DNA of 64,000 bases, taken from contig CM034548.1 of assembly GCA_020055645.1 (NCBI GenBank), forward strand, positions 33,096,201 to 33,160,200. The letters are read 5' to 3'. Source of the stretch: Tomocerus qinae. Taxonomy: Eukaryota; Arthropoda; Collembola; Entomobryomorpha; Tomoceridae. Shown piece after piece: positions 14,101 through 27,000 of this stretch (position 1 is the stretch's first letter; the number at the start of each line of letters is the position of its first letter). The notes below the pieces were generated by a model. That model was not told the DNA's origin and searched no databases. It worked only from the letters and a program-made list of their open reading frames with translations. The position numbers and the translations under genes were made by a program.

Positions 14101-15032
14101 AATTTAATTGGAAAATAGGATAGAGTATTAGCACAAGCTTACAGTCTAAATAAGCATGCAAAAAGTTTTTTTTTGGCAAATTACTTAGAAGGACTTGGAT
14201 TACTTAATTCTCAATACAGCAAGCCAAACTACTTAATAAAAAGGGAATATGTATTTACCTTGTGATAGACAGCAATGCCAGGAGGGTGTCTAACTGTACA
14301 GGTAGCCCGATGGAGACAATACGATCTCCTGTAGATCACATATTTGCAGCAGTATTCGCACACGTAAAGATGATCAGATCTTCCGTAGGGGTCGACATAT
14401 TTCGACGGATACCAAGTGACCAAGTCATTCATGCCAAATTGAACTGAGTCAACGGCCCTTTCTTTGAAAACCAGTGCCTAATCCAAAAATAATTAATTAA
14501 TATTCGAAAATGGAAAATTTCCAACCCCTTTACCCCGATTGAGTCAATGCCTGCTGAGAATATGGGTTTGTTCGTCTGAGCCGGAGCTCCTTCGCGATTT
14601 CTTCGTTCTTCTGCCGTCGCTGTAAATGGCTCACCGCTTCACAAATGCTCACACCTGATGAACGACGTTGAGAAGTTGTCTCTTTTCTGATGAATGGAAG
14701 TTTCCTAATTTTGTCGGCAGTAACCCATTCGTCATACCGAGAACTCAAGTTGGCATAATGAACCCGATATAGTGGCCAGTTTGTTTGGACCATCTGAAGG
14801 TTATGAATTTCCGCTGGAACTGCAAAACAATGTTGCTATTGAATATCTTTGTTACCTTTGTCCTGCCTAATTAGTATGACCACCCGAGGGAAAAACAATT
14901 GCAGCAATAATGCCTTTTAGTGGCATTGCTCAAATGATATTTGCCGTAAACACCCTTATTTGATAAATTTAACTTACCCCATGTTTGGTTCTTCAAAACT
15001 TGGTAATTTGGACCAACGTCGTGCATTTCCAT
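11165..15032 (-). CDS. MYST histone acetyltransferase-like, copy 2 (diverged; junction uncertain)
   Basis: Minus-strand exons: 14978-15032, about 14534-14819, about 14259-14477, 11566-11902, 11165-11496. Splice positions match copy 1 exactly at three of four introns. The product of about 402 aa has a chromo-barrel (SSRYDEWVTADKI), C2HC finger (C147, C150, H163, C167), the K211 position, an R260-KRGIG-265 cofactor loop and E286. The conserved active-site Cys is Ser252 (NLSSLL), and PLSDLG has become PLSILG. The exon 2/3 junction is problematic: the best GT donor (after 14534) is phase 2 but the homologous acceptor (exon from 14477) is phase 0. An in-frame product needs either an acceptor at 14458-14459 (exon from 14457) or a GC donor after 14551. 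It may be a working diverged paralog, a weakened enzyme, or an early pseudogene. Otherwise the frame is open throughout, which favours a used gene. Confidence 0.72.
13876..13969. repeat. Short hairpin element in an intron of MYST copy 2
   Basis: The left arm AATTAATGTTTTCACTTA, then CCCCAAATCATACCTT, pairs with the right arm AAGGTATGCGTTGGGG, then TAAGTGAAAACGTTAATT. Arms are about 40 nt with a small loop. Non-coding, MITE-like, within the 2.4-kb intron 11903-14258. The rest of that intron shows nothing I recognise. Confidence 0.6.
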
Positions 15033-15377
15033 CGTGAACTGACACTGTAAATATTGAACAATTTGATTTGATTTATTTTATTCCTTATATTTGCACTTCT
15101 TAATCCTTAAAGTTTTATTTATTATGTAAAAGTTGAAATTTGAGAAAAATTAAAATATTAAATTGAAACCACTTTTGAAATTAATTAGCGTGGAAGAAAG
15201 TGAAAGAAAGAGTAACTGAATTAATGATAGATAAAGTTCACTAAAATATTGGGATTTGTGGATATTAGTTTTATAGTAGATGTGGATAAAGAATAGGACT
15301 AACGGAGCGGAGCAGTGATTCTGTTCTGTATTCTTCTGCGGTTACTTTTCCTCAACACTTTTCTTTGAGATGCTTAC

Positions 15378-15432
15378 TGGAGGGATGCGAAATTCCAAGT
15401 GGACGACAAATAAGTACGTATTATTGGATAGA
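15378..15432 (-). other. Putative upstream (5' UTR) exon of MYST copy 2
   Basis: On the minus strand, sequence ending CATCCCTCCA before a GTAAGC donor matches the block upstream of copy 1 (shared TTGGAATTT and GTAAGCATC). It would splice to the acceptor at 15045-15046, just before ATG 15032. The far end is uncertain; CAG and TAG acceptors occur nearby. The conserved donor supports an exon; coding status is unproven. Confidence 0.35.
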
Positions 15433-17261
15433 TGTACTAATATCTGATTTACCTATACCTACGTAAGATTGAAGGTAGAGAAAGCTGGAACGACGCGGTC
15501 CGAAACTACTCTGGCGAAGTAACATTAACAAATCCAGACTCCGCTACTACTCATGTACAACTATCTCCACTAACAAGGATAGGAATACTTGCACATTTTA
15601 CATGGCAAATCTTTAGATTCCGGCATTCAATTGAATTATGTTTCGACGGAAGTTATGATAGAACTACAACATCGACTTGTACATATAAGCTATCTGAATG
15701 GAGATTTAACTTTCTTCGTGTTAAGTTCAAATCTTACTACTAAAATATTGATAAGCCCTGAAGGGATATTCTCCCTTTAAGAAAAATATAGTTCCTTTAA
15801 GACTAAGATGCAAAATGAAACCAAACTAAAACTTTGCCAGACTTTAAAATGCTACCAATTCATCTATCTATATTTTTTGCAATCCTAGAACAGAATGTTG
15901 GCATTTACTTTTGTAATTTTGTACTCCAAAATGCGAATACCAATTTCCTTTGAGATTCATTTAGTTGTGATATTATTGAATGATTAAATGTTTCATCCCT
16001 CCCTATACTCAAATATGTATCATCAACAGATCTACTCAAGACAGATCAACTAGTATATGTCTGTATATTAATTATTACGTTCTGTAATAACTTTTAATGC
16101 GAACTTTAGACAAAATAAATATTTTGAATCTGAAAACTATTCTTTTTCCTAAAGGGTTGACGCAATATTATTGAGATTGCTACAATATTGTATTGCCAAC
16201 AACTTATTAATATTTCGATCTCTTAAAGCGTACTTCATACCCAAGGAACATAATAGACATACAATACTATCATAGAATAGGCATTGATATCATTTTGTTT
16301 TGGTCGTATTTTGTGTACCTTTTGCACCTGTATTGACTTTTGGGGTTTACAATGAAGAAATTTATGAAGAAATATTTATGTTTTTAAAAGAAGTGTTGCA
16401 AATTATAACAATTTAAATATAAGCATTTATTGTAACAAATACGATCTCGTTTCCATTCGTCATGAATATGAATATAGGAGTTCTGGCTTTCAACTATTTA
16501 TTGAGAAATCCAAATCTTAGTCTACATTTTTTAATAGGATTATCGTTCACCTAACCTCAACTTTTCTCATTGTATATAATGTGATGATAACATTAAGTTA
16601 TCAGTGAGACACAAAAACTCAGGTAGAAGTGGAGTGCCATAGGAAACAAACGTTCGTTAAAATACTGTCGCAACCTAAGATTTCTTGTTCAATAATAGGG
16701 ACGATTGAAACTTCGCTTCGCATAATCAATATAGAAACTTATTTAAGTTATAACGTTATGGGCGAATTCTAAAAAGGTGGTTTTGTAAAATTGGCAATTT
16801 CAGTCTCAATTTATTTCAAATATGGTACAGATATGTGGTTACCTTTCTTTAATTGTAATTTGCAATTGCTTCATACACTACACAGTCTCAATATTACATG
16901 ATACTATGATTTCCAATAGAGGACCATATAAAATCAATGAGTAAGTATGACAAATAAATAGATACACAGAGTCAAATCGTATAGTGTACAATGAAAGAAT
17001 ATAGAATACTGACAAGGAAAGGCAAATAATCAAATTGTGAAGAAAAATTCAAGACTGTGAAAATCCATAGTAATTACTGCAATCTACGTCACCTTATCAA
17101 AATACGTGTTAAGCGGTACTGCAAGTGACGTCATGGGCCGATAAATGAAATTTGTGAATTTTCTATAGGGATCTGCTGAGGGTTAGTAATAGTTAGTATT
17201 CCATAGAATGCATATACTACATTTATGAGCAATGAATTAAAACAGGGAAGAGAATACTAGC
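15433..17261. other. Intergenic DNA, no gene seen
   Basis: AT-rich. It should hold the promoter of MYST copy 2. No convincing exon, repeat or RNA gene was found. Confidence 0.4.
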
Positions 17262-17645
17262 TTAGCTATTTACACGTAAATTAATAGTAATATGCTTGTT
17301 TACAGTTGTTTCAAACGAAGATAAAGATTCCTTAGATTTGACATCATTTGGCAAAGAATTCCACAATATTATTGACCTATGCTGGAAGGATTTTTTAAAG
17401 AATACTTTACTGAATGTATGTATGGTTATATTATTCAGTCTACTAGATTTACTTCTATCATCATACAATCACAGATCGGTAATTGGCTTCGGGTAAATGC
17501 ATTATTAGATTAGAGGATACAAAGTCTTCCGAATGGCATAATTACTATTTTTTAGCAAATATGTCAAATGTATTATACAGAGAGTACATATCCAGATAAG
17601 GTAGAATGTGTGCTTTCATTCTAGCAGCTTTCTTTTTACTGTAGA
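17262..17645 (-). mobile_element. Decayed non-LTR retrotransposon (LINE) reverse-transcriptase tail
   Basis: The minus-strand frame 17262-17468 reads FQHRSIILWNSLPNDVKS, then SLSSFETTVNKHI. This is the hallmark C-terminus of jockey/CR1-like LINE ORF2 proteins (RT-domain tail, 'LWNSLP...SL..FK..L..H'). Just upstream, in other frames and broken by stops, are KKAARMKAHILPYLDMYSLY and related pieces, typical of the end of the RT thumb. Only the last 130 or so codons remain, with stops and frameshifts: a dead 5'-truncated copy. Confidence 0.75.
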
Positions 17646-19815
17646 CATAATTTAATAAAAAATTTAATTGATACAACGATAATACACTTATACATTCAAT
17701 TCCGAGCAAACACATAATTTACATAAAACTCCTGTCGTTTACTTCCTCAATTAATTGACTCAACAGCCTTTTTTAATCTAAAGAAGCTTACATCTTTGTT
17801 GTACTAGTCCCTGGCTGCTAGTTTACGGTTTTAGTGCAGTTAACTTTTTGCAAAGCAGTAGACATGGATGAATGCAGAAATCGGCTATTGTCCACACTTG
17901 GTAACGGGAAGGGAAGCATTCTATAAAAGTTGGATTATTTGGGCTTTCTCCATAGCCTTCCTGAATCTTGAACAATACAACATAAAGATACACATTCGAT
18001 TTTGGATAGATGCTTTTTATTTCCTCAAAATCTAAAATGTTAAAAATATGAGTTTCCCCTGGAAAAAGAAACTTTAGCGTCCATTCTAAATAACATTTTG
18101 TTCAGGCAATGTACATGTTCTACAGACAAGTCAACAGCTTCGGAATTCTTCAAAAAAAATAAAACTTGTCTCAAATGAGAAAAATGAGTGAGTAAATATA
18201 CCTTTTAGGGATGCAGGAATTCATTTTCTTTCTTTGCCTTGGGTATAAACAATATTTAATAGTCGTATAAGGATTGTGACTTACAATTATGGTGCTCGCT
18301 TACTATTATTATGCCAAGTCATTCTGATAATTATGTTTCACACGAAGGGCTTTTGCGTGAAGATGTAGAAGAGGAACGGGAAAGTTGCTTAATAACGTTA
18401 GCACTACGAAGTGAGCAACGTTCTAAATCATTTTTACTACTACTAATACCCAAATGAATGAAAACAGACAATAAGATGTTGAACGTAATAGTGTAGGCTG
18501 CATTTGTTAATTTTATATCCCTCTAGCTAGCGTATTTGTCATTTAACATTCTAGTGCTATTATCATTAGGACATCGTAATTTTAAATCGAAACTACACCA
18601 ACAAACTATGTCTACATTTGTTAAGTATACCTACCTAGGTATGGTCTAACCAGTAACATTTATTTATTCGTTGTCTCAATTACACCATGAAAAGATAACG
18701 ATGATCCCGATATGCAGTCATTAATTTTAATTGTGCAGTTATGTAAAAGATTAAATATCCGAAAAATATGTCAACGTGTACCTAGTACTACACCCAGTAG
18801 TCATACGAGTGTCATATGACTGTTTTAAGATTAGACTATCATTAGCAAAAGGAAAAGCTAAGTTATGTAGACTGATTTTGATGACAGTAGCACCGAAACC
18901 CAGCCGAATCGAATTTCATCCAAAACGCCAACGCCTGTCTGAAGACTGAGGACTGTGAGGACTGACAAATAATGACATCTCTCACTCACATCTATTTGGT
19001 TGAATCAGCGATACGAATGGTTTAGAATTACATTCAATTACATATTATATTATCACTACTATATATAATCGTGTTGTTCGAGTGGCACGGTGAAAGTCGG
19101 TATGTGTTTGTGTGTCAGTGTATGTACCATCGTGTCCGTATTAGGTATTACATATACAAAAGCTTCTTGTCCATTTGCATGAAACTAAAAAGTTGAACAT
19201 TTTTATTATGCACGGTAACTAAATAGGTATTTCATAATAGTGTAATGTGCACGCGTTCTGTGTGCAGTTCCTTTCTCGCTTTCATCACAACTAAATGTGG
19301 TCTGTTCAGTGCTGTGAGATGTGGTGGTGAGGTCTTTGCTCTTAGATGATTTCACGCATTTAATATTTTCGCATTTTGATTCGCTTTTGTTTCTTGATGA
19401 CATTTTAAATGGGAAAACTGAAACTCCTGCTAAGTTTTGTCTTTATATGCCAACTGGTATTGCCACCCACCCTTTGACTTCATCACTGTTATCAACAAGG
19501 ACTTACCAGTAAGTTGAATTTTGAAGTGAAAATGGATCAAATTCAATTTCAAAAAATGAAGTGAGCCTTTACCTCCATATTAAAACTCTAAGCAGAATAT
19601 TGGGGAAAATGTGCCTCCGAACACATTTTATAGTTTTAAATAAAAGTCGCCTCTGAAAATGCCCCCCACCATGCCCCAAGATCTAATTTCTCGGATCCAA
19701 CCGGCATCACCTACCCTTTTTATAAATGCCGTTATTTTATATCTCAGCGTTTAGATCAGAAAAGAGGAAAAAATAGTGATGGGTGACTAACAATTCCGTT
19801 TGATATATATAGAAA
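17646..19815. other. Intergenic DNA, no gene seen
   Basis: AT-rich sequence without coding signal. The short frame at 19206-19403 (minus) is Ser/Thr/Lys-rich but shows no family, and overlapping plus-strand frames are equally open. A small direct repeat (GAGGACTGTGAGGACTGA) lies near 18950. Confidence 0.4.
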
Positions 19816-20706
19816 ACTAGGCGGTCACAGGGCCCAGTCCCTGTTAGAAATAAAGCTAGTGTGTATTCCGGGGCAGTAATGTACGATTTAAGTAGATGTA
19901 ATTCAGATGCATAGATGTTTTATATTAATTCCAATTGACCTTATCACGGTTTCTACTTTAGTGGGCCAGGGGTAGAGATTTAACATTAAGAGAGTCAAAA
20001 ATAATCCAAAACTTCGCCTTACTAAGACCGAATCAACTTTTTGGGTTGAAGTAAATGAGTGATTGTGATAGGTACTTGGCAACAGCATTGACAACTTACT
20101 CCGGTCGCCCACCATGATCACTTGGCTATGGATCTACGGTACTCTGAGGTACTCTCTACCATTATACATACAGCCATTAATTGACAATGGCCGATTTTGA
20201 GGTCAAGTTAGCCTTAATTGACAATATAGCGATCAATTAGAAAATTGAATGTTTTTGATTGTAATTTATGTCCCATAAGAGAGTTTGAGCTTTTATATGG
20301 GACTTTTTCTTCGAATTGACCTTATTATTCCTGAGTTACATTCCTGTCTCAGGCGAGCCCCGGTGCCCCCCCCCCCCTCGCCCGGTTTAGATTGCATGAA
20401 CTATTATGAAATTATTGATCGCAAAGTGCGAAGTTTTGATATGTACACTTGCTTGAAGTTCTTCTGGCTCGGACGTGTAGGGATTTTACAAATTTAGTGC
20501 GCTATTGTGCTTGGTGCTTAGCTGCGTTTTAGAATAGGGGAAAATTAACACACAGAAGTACAAACATACAAACGGAATTGCCACGTAACTAACTTTTGCC
20601 ATTTATCTAATAGTAATGATTAGACGATTCGCCTTTGCCCATTCAATTTGCTCCATATATCACTAGCTTTATTTATAACAGAGCCTGGGCCCTGTGACCG
20701 GTTAGT
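19816..20706. mobile_element. Terminal-inverted-repeat element, non-autonomous
   Basis: Left end 19816-19861 begins ACTAGGCGGTCACAGGGCCC and ends AATAAAGCTAGTG. The right end 20661-20706 is its reverse complement with few mismatches (ACTAACCGGTCACAGGGCCC). TIRs are 46 nt and the element is 891 bp. The interior has no transposase frame; it includes a C-homopolymer run near 20365. No clean target-site duplication is visible at either end, so the superfamily is open. Likely a MITE-type DNA transposon. Confidence 0.75.
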
Positions 20707-20800
20707 CTTCTTATAATGAGCATATGATACTGAAGGAGGGTGGATGGATTAGGTAAGAAATGTCAAGAAAACAACTTTTGTGAACTATAAATATTGTGAC

Positions 20801-21938
20801 TACCGTATTAATCGATTTAGTTCCCCATATCGCAATAATTCCCCAGTTGGGGAACTAAATGAATAAATTTGGGAAAATATGGCTCTCCAAATGTTTAGTT
20901 CCCCATATCGAAATAGTTCCCCACCCTAAAATCCTAAATTAAAGGCATAAGAACCATATTATTATACAAATCAAGTAGATGAATCTGGACTTAGCCAGTG
21001 TATCTGTACACTGTACCCAGTAAGTGCATATATGTGCCAACCAGTGTACAAAATACTATTTACCACTTATGATTGGGAAGTGGTTTTTAATGGTATTTAA
21101 TGTTATTATCACACCCTAAAATTAGTGGTAAATAATATAATTGGTAAGAAATGGTAAAAAATATTTATTTAAATTACGTACACAGTTTTCAGTAAAATTC
21201 GACATTAATACATACAAATACCGTTGCAGCTGACGATTGTTGTCCTAAATTGACTGCCCAACTTAACGTGTGTTAATTATCCAAGAAAGGGTCAACTAAT
21301 TGGGGCAAAATCATCCTTACTAACTTAATGAATAATTAATTCTAATTAAATGAGTACTTTTTCTAATTAAATGAAAGTTGGCTGTATACCAAGCGAATAA
21401 TGTCGTTTAAATGACTGTTTTACTACTTCAGTGAACACTCAAATATAAATCTTAATTAGAAATATTTTAGAGAAAATAGAGCATGAAAGCTAATTTTAAT
21501 GTGTCGTTTGTGTATCTCTGCTAAGTAGTGCTAAGTATTCACTATAATTTACCATTTTTACCATTAAATGCATTTTTACCACTGTGATGGTAAAAAAGGC
21601 TAAAAAGGGGTAAAGTTTGTAAAGTAGAATGACGATGATGACTTTGATGACGAAGAAATGGATGTTGATCTAACCAACCCTAATGGACGTATCTCTATCC
21701 ACTGACGACGACGTTGAAATCTAAATTCCTACTAGTATGCTCATTCACTATATTTACAATTTAATTTTGCTTTGAAATAATACAAAAATGTGACATTGAA
21801 ATTTTTTAATTTGCCATTAGAAATATAGTTCCCCATATCATAATAATTCCCCATGTGGGGAACTATAAGAGTATTTTTGACCCAAAAATGGTCTCCAAAT
21901 GGGAGTTCCCCTGGGGAACTAAATCGATTAATACGGTA
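20801..21938. mobile_element. TA-flanked TIR element with internal repeated hairpins
   Basis: Perfect 25-bp inverted termini starting CCGTATTAATCGATTTAG run inward from 20803 and from 21936. Each is bordered by TA (20801-20802 and 21937-21938), as expected for a Tc1/mariner/pogo-type insertion. The motif TTCCCCATAT, ATAATTCCCC and GGGGAACTA is repeated near both ends in both orientations. A short acidic frame near 21637-21700 (DDFDDEEMDVDL) could be the remnant of a pogo-like transposase tail, but this is weak. No intact transposase. Confidence 0.75.
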
Positions 21939-23439
21939 TATGAAAATGAATGGTATCGAAAGGTTCTGGACACTTCCATTAAATCGCTAAAGGAAACATG
22001 ATATCGAAATCAAAAGGTTAGGTTATATAATAACACATTATAATTATGTTATTGTAATTATGCATATACGTGTAGTACATCATTAACATCTTTTAATCTG
22101 GCCCACGAAATCGAAGCTACTATTTACATTATTATATGTACTATACATTTTTTCATGGCCTAGATTAAGCTCTACGGGTGCAGTGAATCGGTTAGGTACT
22201 GGTGCAAAAACGATGATTCGCCCAAAATGCGGGAATGATATTGAGTTTGTGTGGTAGCTTTATCTTCGCGGGACTCAGAACGGGCAGATACATTAAAATT
22301 ACACTTGGTAGTATACATACAATGTTGAATTATGGTTATTTTTCCTTTCAATGTTCATTGTTCACTTTATACGGTAGAATTGCGAAAGACTTTTTGTTTG
22401 AGGGACCAACTATAATGTAACCACTATTAAAGCATCAATCCCACATTTTTCCATTTCTTAAACAGTGCTTTACATATTGACATTTCTTTCACATAATTTA
22501 AATGCTACCAAAAGTCAAAGAATTGTTAACAGTTGCTAATAGATCAATACTATTGTGGCATAATAGTTTGGCAACTTAATTGTCTTTGGAGGATGAAGAT
22601 GATGATTATGAAATGAATCCTACGTAATACCACTAACATCAGAGTTGGAAGAAAAGGCTGAGTAAAGCAATGATATAATGCATAAAGAAAATACTAAATC
22701 TTGAAATAGGAAAAGAAGATTGATACATCGACTTAGAGACTATATAGACTATAAATTATGAAGTGAATTGTATCTTTTAATCAAACAATCCAAATTAGAG
22801 CATTGGGGGCGGAAAAGCTCTGATCAAGCTTAAAGACAAAAGTCGACGGCTGAAAAAAGTACGGCTGCGTTTGCGTCATTTTAGCATTCTAACCTTAGCT
22901 TACAGTTACAAATATGTCATGTATATCATCATAGTTATCATGCGTACATGTAGGTAAGGTAAGGTATGCAGAGACAGTATTAACTGGCAAGATTGGATGC
23001 AACTTGGGTCCAGGAGGAGAGGCTAACTTCTTGAACTGTCCAGCAAGGAAATAGAGACAGAGATAATATTATGCAAAATAGCACTCTTGCTTACTACGCT
23101 TTACTTTAAAGTTCAATACTTATTCACATATTCACATGAATAGGTAGTAGATCATCTCAGTTGATCTCAAGATACACATCATGATAACACTAGCTGGGCA
23201 TTATGCATATTGTACATGGCGTTGTGATCATGACCATTATGGCATCGGATGTCACCATGTCACCGAGTGTCCGTCTAAGGAGGCCGAACCGTCTCACTCT
23301 CACACACCCCCACCCCATTGCATGAAGCAAATGGCACGAGCCCTGAGAGCATCACAATGTCCTCCAGTAGATAAGAATCATGAATCTGCAATGTGCTTGA
23401 AACAAAGCCTTTACTTTTAACTTACAAATACTGGAACGA
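21939..23439. other. Intergenic DNA, no gene seen
   Basis: AT-rich. Frames such as 23181-23420 have no family resemblance and no splice support. Confidence 0.35.
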
Positions 23440-24018
23440 TATTCTCATCTATTGTGGTAAAGTTGCGATATCGCAAGAGTTGCTACGTCTACTTGCGATT
23501 TCAAAATAAATCCATATTCTCATGTCAGTTAGCAGCGTCCTAGCAAGTTGTGACGTTGTAGCAGTTTTTGATAAATTGTCCAAGGTAACGGTACTTATCG
23601 GCATGGATGTTCCAACTCCAAGGTGTGGAGTAGTGTGGGAAGGCTGTTAGGCATTGATTGAGGTACTACTTTACGAGTGACTGTAGTTATGGAAATTACA
23701 GTTACATATTGTCTTGCACTTCAATATGCATGGCACTTGATTGTCGTACTACAGATTCCGAGACCGGAGATTATCAAATTGCAATTGATATTGTCAAAAT
23801 AACCATAGGGATCATAATTGTCTCTATTTTTCAAGTGCCTTCGACAATGAGATCGCTAAGATGCGGTAGCTCTCAGTTTGAGCTAACTTTGCGACAGGTT
23901 TCTGCTATGTTGTAGCAAAATCAAGGGATGAGAATCGTGTTTTGTAGCAGCGCTATGGAAGTTACCTCTTCCTTAGACAACGATAGCAAAGTTAAACCTA
24001 CGACAATGATGAGAATAT
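23440..24018. repeat. Imperfect inverted-repeat element
   Basis: The left end ATATTCTCATCTATTGTGGT, followed by AAAGTTGC, matches the reverse complement of the right end (ATATTCTCATCATTGTCGTA, then ACTTTGCTATCG). Subterminal pieces (TTGCGATTTC, GTAGCAAAA) are also repeated. No coding capacity. Probably an old MITE; boundaries are approximate. Confidence 0.4.
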
Positions 24019-27000
24019 GGACAATAGTAACTCCTGTGGTAACTCAATATTTGCTTGCGATTTTCTCTTGCTAAGGGGATCAGAATATAGTCCCTGAATT
24101 GTAGGATGGGAAGACGGGAGATTTGTGGGGGAACTACAACGACTCGGTTGTACATGTGGGAGAGGGAGAAGTGGTGAAAGCTAGTTTGGCATTCCGTTTC
24201 TCTCCGAGAATCTCACTACTATCATTCGAAGGATGCTCTGCTGTGTATAAATGACGAAAATGTAAAATGCAATTGAAATGAGATGGAATAAATGGAAAGA
24301 AAAGGCTAGGAATGTTAAATGACTTTTACGTACTGTATTATTATTATTATTATTTTCTGGCAGATGCGGTTTACAAACAATATCATTAAGATCATAAGGT
24401 ACGGGTCACACCATAAGACATATACTTTTAGTTTACCTACATAATTACACTTAATACACACCTAAATTATATTCAACACATAATCATGATAATTATTAGC
24501 ATTACTCTATACTGTCGTTTTAAACTTACTGTTTATAAACGCACAGGACAAGACTATATTAAATTAAATGCTTATGTTTTACGCAGGTATAACATTATTT
24601 ACTGCTTTATACGGTATTTATTATATCTGTATATATGTATGATAGTAATATAGGAGTTATGATTTTATGCTATCATCCGTAGGTATCTGCATTCTATCAT
24701 TATATATTTTTCGGTATTGTATTTAATAAGTAATACGCACATCTACTTCGTTACATTTGTTTTTGTATAATAATATTGCCTGTTATGCTAGTTTAGTTTG
24801 ATCATTGATCCACATCCATTTATTATCGCCATTCCATGTCATCATCAGTATAGTCACACTTACTATTCAAATACAATACAATCCTTGTTGAAAATACATA
24901 CAACACTTTAAAATCAATGTCTAACATTAATTAAATATACATAAATAGTAATAGTAATGTATGCTGTATGTATTTAGTACATGATGCTTAAGAAATATGT
25001 TAATACGACTGACGATACACTTTCATAAATAGTAAGTTGCGTATCGTTTTCTATGAAAGTTCCAAGTTTTGCATTGACATTTCATTTGTTATATAACTAC
25101 ACATCAATTTATGTGAATTGACGATTTTCTTGCGCATTAGCCTTCTTTTCTTGTACACTTTGTATTCCTGATAATTATTTTGATGTTTGTAATGCTACAA
25201 TAATGGTGTAGGTATGTATATACACAAAATAAGTTATTAATAATTGTCACGAGTTCCTACCATTTCTTTATCTTAACATAACATTTCATGACAAGAAATA
25301 ATACCCATGGATCAGTTCTTGTTTGTATATAGCATTTCGGCAATAACAAATGGCATATATAGTGACAGAAAATGTAGATATCTTCGTATTACAAGTAGCG
25401 CGCAGAAAACAGATTTATTTCACGCTTTAAAAAGCGTCACTAAATAAAAGAAAACGTAATTATTAGAAAACTGTTCTTGTCATGTATGCATGCAATTTAC
25501 ACAAGAACAAGTATGGACACAAATATACTAATGGCATGCACAGAAAATAAAATACACTTGTAGGAATATTAAAACCTAAATGGGCACTTAGACATCTAAT
25601 TTGTTTTCCTACAGAAGCTGTTAAATAATGTCAAGATGGGATTTTAAAATGAAAGATAAAAATGAAAATCAGTTGCGGTAGAGTTAAAACAATAAAATTG
25701 TAACGCCGTTAGCGTTATTAAATGTCACTATACTGTAAAAGTTAGTTTTAATCCTGCTAAGGGTGAGAAATAATATTAGCATGTCTTAGATATTCGAAAA
25801 CATACAAGTTTCCATAAATTAAAGATCATTTATTGTTTTTACAGCTCTTTTATTGTAATGAAAAGTAGATATTTATTTTTGGTAGATTTATTATTAGATA
25901 GCCTCCATAGTTATTTTTCGTATCCTGTGTAAAAATTAGAATTCCCTTTTTTATTGTGCCTCTACTTTAGTACTTAGAATGAACAAGAATATTTTGCTTA
26001 TAGGCTTTTTTGTGAATTGATTAAATTTGGTTATTTGTATGAACAGACAAGCAACTTTATAATTATTATTCTTAGTCTGTTCAAAGCCTCTGTCTGCGTG
26101 TAATGTACGTAAAGGTACAAATATTATCTATCCAAAAAAGTTTAAATCCTAATTCATATACAAGATTGAAAGAAACTGTTTATAAAACGAATTTCTGAGA
26201 AATCTGAAGACATAAATTTCACTGTCTTTTAAAAGTTCACTACTTATTTCAGTACTGACGTATATGTATTCTTGAATAATTGTACAATTCATATTTCAGG
26301 GGCATGAAAGACAACCAATTTAACTGTTCGCCACGCTTTTTTGAATGTATCTCATTGAAGAATTTATCGTTAACGTCATAAGGCACTCTCTTTCGTTTCT
26401 TTGAATCATTTGAGCTCAGTATTTTTAAATATACGTTTCCTACCCTCACTAATTTGGAGATTTGTTAAATTAAAATTTCCTTGCTAAGTATTACGATGGA
26501 TAGACATTTTCCTACGTTTTGAGAGGAAAGGACGCAGTGGCCGAATGTGATTATTTTAGTGAGAAGAGTCTCGTACTTTAACTTTAGAAATGTAGAGTAG
26601 ATATAATTATATGTAAATATGTATAAATGCATTGGAAGGAAGATCAAGTTTACTCTGCTCCTCAAGTGTTTTGTGAATCGCTTAGGAGCAACATACGTAA
26701 TTTCATTTTGAATAGTATAATGTGCATAGAAAGGACGCGACAATACATTTGGCCTGATGATTGGTGCACTTTCTGGATTCGATGACTAAATATTAGAGCT
26801 AAGAAACAAAACACTATTAATTGCATTAGACGATTTGTATTTTGTGTTTAGCCAGTTTGTTCAAGTGCCTGCCTAAACTGTCCCGCAAACCCAGGAAATA
26901 TAGCATTTTGTCAATAGTATTATAGTATAGGTAGTAGTAGTACGTATAGTATATAAATATAACGAGACCAAAGCTTTCGTTTCAGTTACCAATAAGATTA

